Origin: Chara braunii
Taxonomy: Eukaryota; Streptophyta; Charophyceae; Charales; Characeae
Direction of reading: 5' to 3'
Assembly (NCBI GenBank): GCA_003427395.1
Contig: BFEA01000249.1
Coordinates: 1,444,686-1,491,310, forward strand
Length of the DNA stretch: 46,625 bases
This document shows positions 43,889 to 46,625 of the stretch, piece after piece. Made by a program: the position numbers and the translations under genes. How positions within the stretch are numbered: the first letter of the stretch is position 1; the number at the start of each line of letters is the position of its first letter. The notes beneath the pieces are model-generated. The model searched no databases. It was not told the DNA's origin and saw only the letters and a program-made list of their open reading frames with translations.

Positions 43889-43915
43889 ACTCTCTCTCTC
43901 TCTCTCTCTCTCTCC
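43889..43915. repeat. (CT)n microsatellite
   Basis: About 13 CT dinucleotides adjoining the candidate exon at 43939-44136. Confidence 0.95.
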
Positions 43916-43938
43916 TCAAGATACATTGCTGCTGAAAC

Positions 43939-44136
43939 CCAGACGGGATCAAAATGCTCATGAGTCTCCCTGCCTTTCTTCAGATAGAGTCTCAAATCAT
44001 GAATGGTACCCTCTAAGAACTCAGTATGAACTACAAAGATGGATAGCTCTCCTTGCATGAAGCCTGTTGCACCGATGTACCGATACTGGAAAGCATCGTT
44101 GGAAGCTATCTTGTTGAGACTGACTAGGACAGTCTC
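43939..44136 (-). other. Candidate coding exon, possibly phosphatase-like
   Basis: On the minus strand, a TTTTTAGTCCAG acceptor-like site precedes ETVLVSLNKIASNDAFQYRY, then IGATGFMQGELSIFVVHTEF and IHDLRLYLKKG. The pattern vaguely resembles the region of inositol-polyphosphate 5-phosphatases before the TG.GN..GNKG motif, but that motif is not found downstream. A GG/GTTTCA donor could end it at 43939. It may be a true exon of a minus-strand host gene or chance. Confidence 0.25.
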
Positions 44137-44537
44137 CTGGACTAAAAATAATTGTACTTCACTCATGTGCTGATGCTGGTTGTTAGAACTGATCTCTTCG
44201 CTCTTCTATGAGAGTAATGCTTAGATATCTAATGAGGCAAATGAGGGCGACCAGTGGCTGTTTGATTCTGACAGGGAGTTTCGAGTATCTCGAATGAATG
44301 GTGTTAATTGAGTACTAATTGAGTGTTGATTGATTGCTGATTGAAAGTTGATTGACTGCTGATTGAGGCTTTATAGCGACTCATATGATTAGGCGACGTT
44401 GGGATAATAAGTCACTGAACACTGGTCACTTAACTGCGGAACGCCGAGAGAGTTGTTTGTTCTTTGGTTGGTGTTTAATATTTGAAGCATTGTTGGGTGT
44501 CTCAGGAGAGGAAACCAAGTATGCCTGTGTTCACCTT

Positions 44538-44790
44538 AGCATTGCCCTGGCCTGCTTCACCGTCTCTAGAAATGAACCCGTGTTGTGAAGCTTGTCGTCA
44601 CTGCCAAAAAAGTTGATCGCATACTCTATGTACTTTTCCTCCCCAACCCTCCGGATTGTAGTCTCTCTTAGGACTGTCTTCTGAAGTTTCATACATGTTA
44701 TTGCCTCAGATTCCCACTTCTCATGCTTATTCATAATAACCCCACATTTTGTTGTTAGGATCTCCTCGTCCTCCATGACTCCCCCAACTC
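44538..44790 (-). other. Candidate coding exon, unassigned
   Basis: Minus-strand open frame between an ACCCAG acceptor-like end and a GCTAAG/GTGAAC donor (44538). It encodes EEILTTKCGVIMNKHEKWES and EYAINFFGSDDKLHNTGSF. No family recognised. Its phase does not match a direct join to the exon at 43939-44136. Confidence 0.22.
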
Positions 44791-44895
44791 TCTGGGTCCC
44801 GGACAATGGGTAAGCTAGATTGCAGGTAACTCCAAAGTGTTTTCACGTTTAGAGAGAAAGGTCGTTCTCATGTTCGAAGTTGTCGAAGTCACGTT

Positions 44896-45225
44896 TTGCC
44901 TTTGATCGAACGTTGATGCTAGACCCACCCTACGACGTTAGCCAGCTCGAGGTGTTTTGGCTCACTGATCACGGATGGCTGAATCATACTCAAGTGTGGA
45001 GGTGAGCGTTAGCGATGGTTACAGTGTCTCTCGATGAGAGCGCAATCTCATTAGTACCAATTGCCTTTGATCGAACACTGATGCTAGACCCGCCCTACAA
45101 CGTTAGCCAGCTCGAGGCGTTTTGGCTCACCTATCACGGATGGTTGAATCATAATCAAGTGTGGAGGTGAGCGTTAGCGATGGTTACACTGTCTCTCGAT
45201 GAGAGCGCAATCTCATTAGTACCAA
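44896..45225. repeat. 165-bp tandem duplication (two copies)
   Basis: 44896-45060 and 45061-45225 are head-to-tail copies of exactly 165 bp (TTGCCTTTGATCGAAC start, TTAGTACCAA end) with roughly ten substitutions. No reading frame spans them convincingly. Confidence 0.93.
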
Positions 45226-45383
45226 TTCTTTGGGACAAAAGGGGACGATTGGGTGGCTGAACGACGATCGATCTCTACCGAAGTCTTCTATTAACTCTTC
45301 TGATGACTGGATGCTGCAAAACTGACTATTCACTGATGCTGACCACTTGATAGTTGAGTAAAAGGAAAATGCAAATTTTGAGT

Positions 45384-45595
45384 AACACTTGCAGGTTGAG
45401 GAGTTGGTGGGGGGAGTTGGAGAGGGACTTGAACCTCGCCCTGGAAAATTGATTTATCTCCGTACTACCATCATCAGGCCACAGGAATCTTCCAAAGTTT
45501 CTGTTATTTTCAGCCCCTTTTAATATAGCCCTTGCACAGTACGGTTCATCTACCTCTTCTCTTGTTGCGGCTCTTGTTAGGACTGCCCAATGATG
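45384..45595 (-). other. Candidate coding exon, unassigned
   Basis: A minus-strand frame from a TTGGGCAG acceptor-like site to CTGCAA/GTGTTA encodes REEVDEPYCARAILKGAENN and FGRFLWPDDGSTEINQ. The composition looks protein-like, but no homology is recognised. Confidence 0.2.
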
Positions 45596-45629
45596 AATGA
45601 GATTGCTACAGATGCCTGATTGCACGCAC

Positions 45630-46625
45630 TCATCTCGAGTAACTTATTGTTGGGACTCTCAGCTGGAAGTAGATTGCAAGGACAAAGAAATCCTCAAACA
45701 AGCAAACAATCTCCAGGGATGAGAGTGCATAGCCAATCACAAGGTGACACCTTCGCCAATCATCTCAACATAAGTCACTCGATGCTGACCAGCTCCACCC
45801 TGCAAGTTGTATTGATTTTACAGGGAAGCCGTAGTCGTTAGACGAACCCCGAAAGACATCAAAAGCTACCATCGCCTAGGTGTAGCAGTGGACTGCCATG
45901 CCCCAACTTGGTGCAGTGCGGAGGACGGTCAGCGATAAGTCTTATACTGAGTAAAGTGGGAGAAACCACCGTTGATGTCTGAAAATCAGTGACTAAGATG
46001 ACCTATGTTCAATGTGAGAGTTCCGGGTTTGAACACAAAGTGCAATTCATTTGTACCGAGCACAAAAGCTCTAAGAACCAAGAACCGTTAGCATGCAACT
46101 CTTTGCCCTAGCCCAATGCTTACTCCCGTTTCGCGAGGTAACTGCAAACAAGGAGTCAGACTCATACCCAAGACAAAAAACTTTCGGTACCAGGACTACC
46201 CGCACTCTGCAAAGACTATCCCGAGCTCGAGGCTTGTTCCTATTTCAGTACTACAATTCCACGTATAGGTGCTTGTTTGTAATTTCTGAGCTTTCAACCG
46301 TGCACCTTTACTCAGCAAAGCGATTTTGAACATAAGTTAAGAAAGCACCCGACATGTATAATTTGACTTAAAATAATACTCGCATTTGTTGCTCCGACAA
46401 AACTCAGCGGAACGCTCCTCGATACTCGTTGGCCATGTCTTTGACGAGGGACAGGGTCGTTCTCAGTTTGCCCTTAGACTGTCGGGCGTACCGTCAATAC
46501 CAGAAAGTATTGAGGGTATACCGTCAACTTAGACCCTCTTGCATCACCAAGGAGAGCAGATTATGCTTGAAGCCCCCCTTTTGTGAAGTGGGAGTGTGAA
46601 TATCCGAAAGGGGTTTTATTTTGCC
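45630..46625. other. Gene-free right end
   Basis: No recognised coding sequence, RNA gene or repeat, apart from a short perfect hairpin CAATAC/GTATTG near 46494-46511 beside a repeated ACCGTCAA (46491, 46522). Confidence 0.5.

Overview
The window looks like a repeat-rich nuclear segment of a green-lineage eukaryote, most likely a charophyte alga such as Chara. That is an inference from three things: chromovirus-type Ty3/gypsy retrotransposons, a plant/cyanobacterial-style ammonium-transporter exon with splice-site context, and a CCHC/coiled-coil/GIY-YIG/reverse-transcriptase element of the kind known from algal genomes. There are no prokaryotic operons, RNA genes or CRISPR arrays. Nearly all coding sequence is decayed mobile-element DNA.

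Layout, left to right. 1-1321: no gene, short tandem repeats. 1322-2405: a lone integrase/chromodomain fragment of a first Ty3/gypsy family. 2406-3407: C/T-rich spacer with a ~48-bp tandem repeat. 3408-10447: element A, a 5'-truncated Ty3/gypsy copy with gag, pol and its 3' LTR. 10518-10695: an isolated ammonium-transporter exon, 71 bp past that LTR. 11543-29153: element B (same lineage), flanked by a 4-bp duplication GAAA; its 5' LTR carries a 1.1-kb insert between 84-bp direct repeats. Element D (20988-29104, minus strand) is nested in B's 3' LTR and flanked by GATG. 29374-30849 (minus): a broken reverse transcriptase of Penelope-like type. 30915-39425: element C, a third sister element containing a 610-bp N gap. 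39426-42425 (minus): the apparent N-terminal half of the Penelope-like element (CCHC knuckle, coiled coils, GIY-YIG-like nuclease), separated from its RT by element C. 42426-46625: mostly non-coding, with two precise tandem duplications (79 and 165 bp) and a few weak candidate exons on the minus strand.

Elements A-D share one plan: LTR, PBS, long leader, gag (coiled coil, capsid, CCHC knuckle), a -1 frame change, then pol in the order protease, RT, RNase H, integrase and a chromodomain-like tail, then polypurine tract and LTR. All are broken by stops, indels and larger deletions. The most informative signals are a conserved in-frame slippery heptamer G GGA AAC four codons before the gag stop, the GIY-YIG-before-RT domain order of the split Penelope-like element, and a conserved block in the long untranslated leaders.
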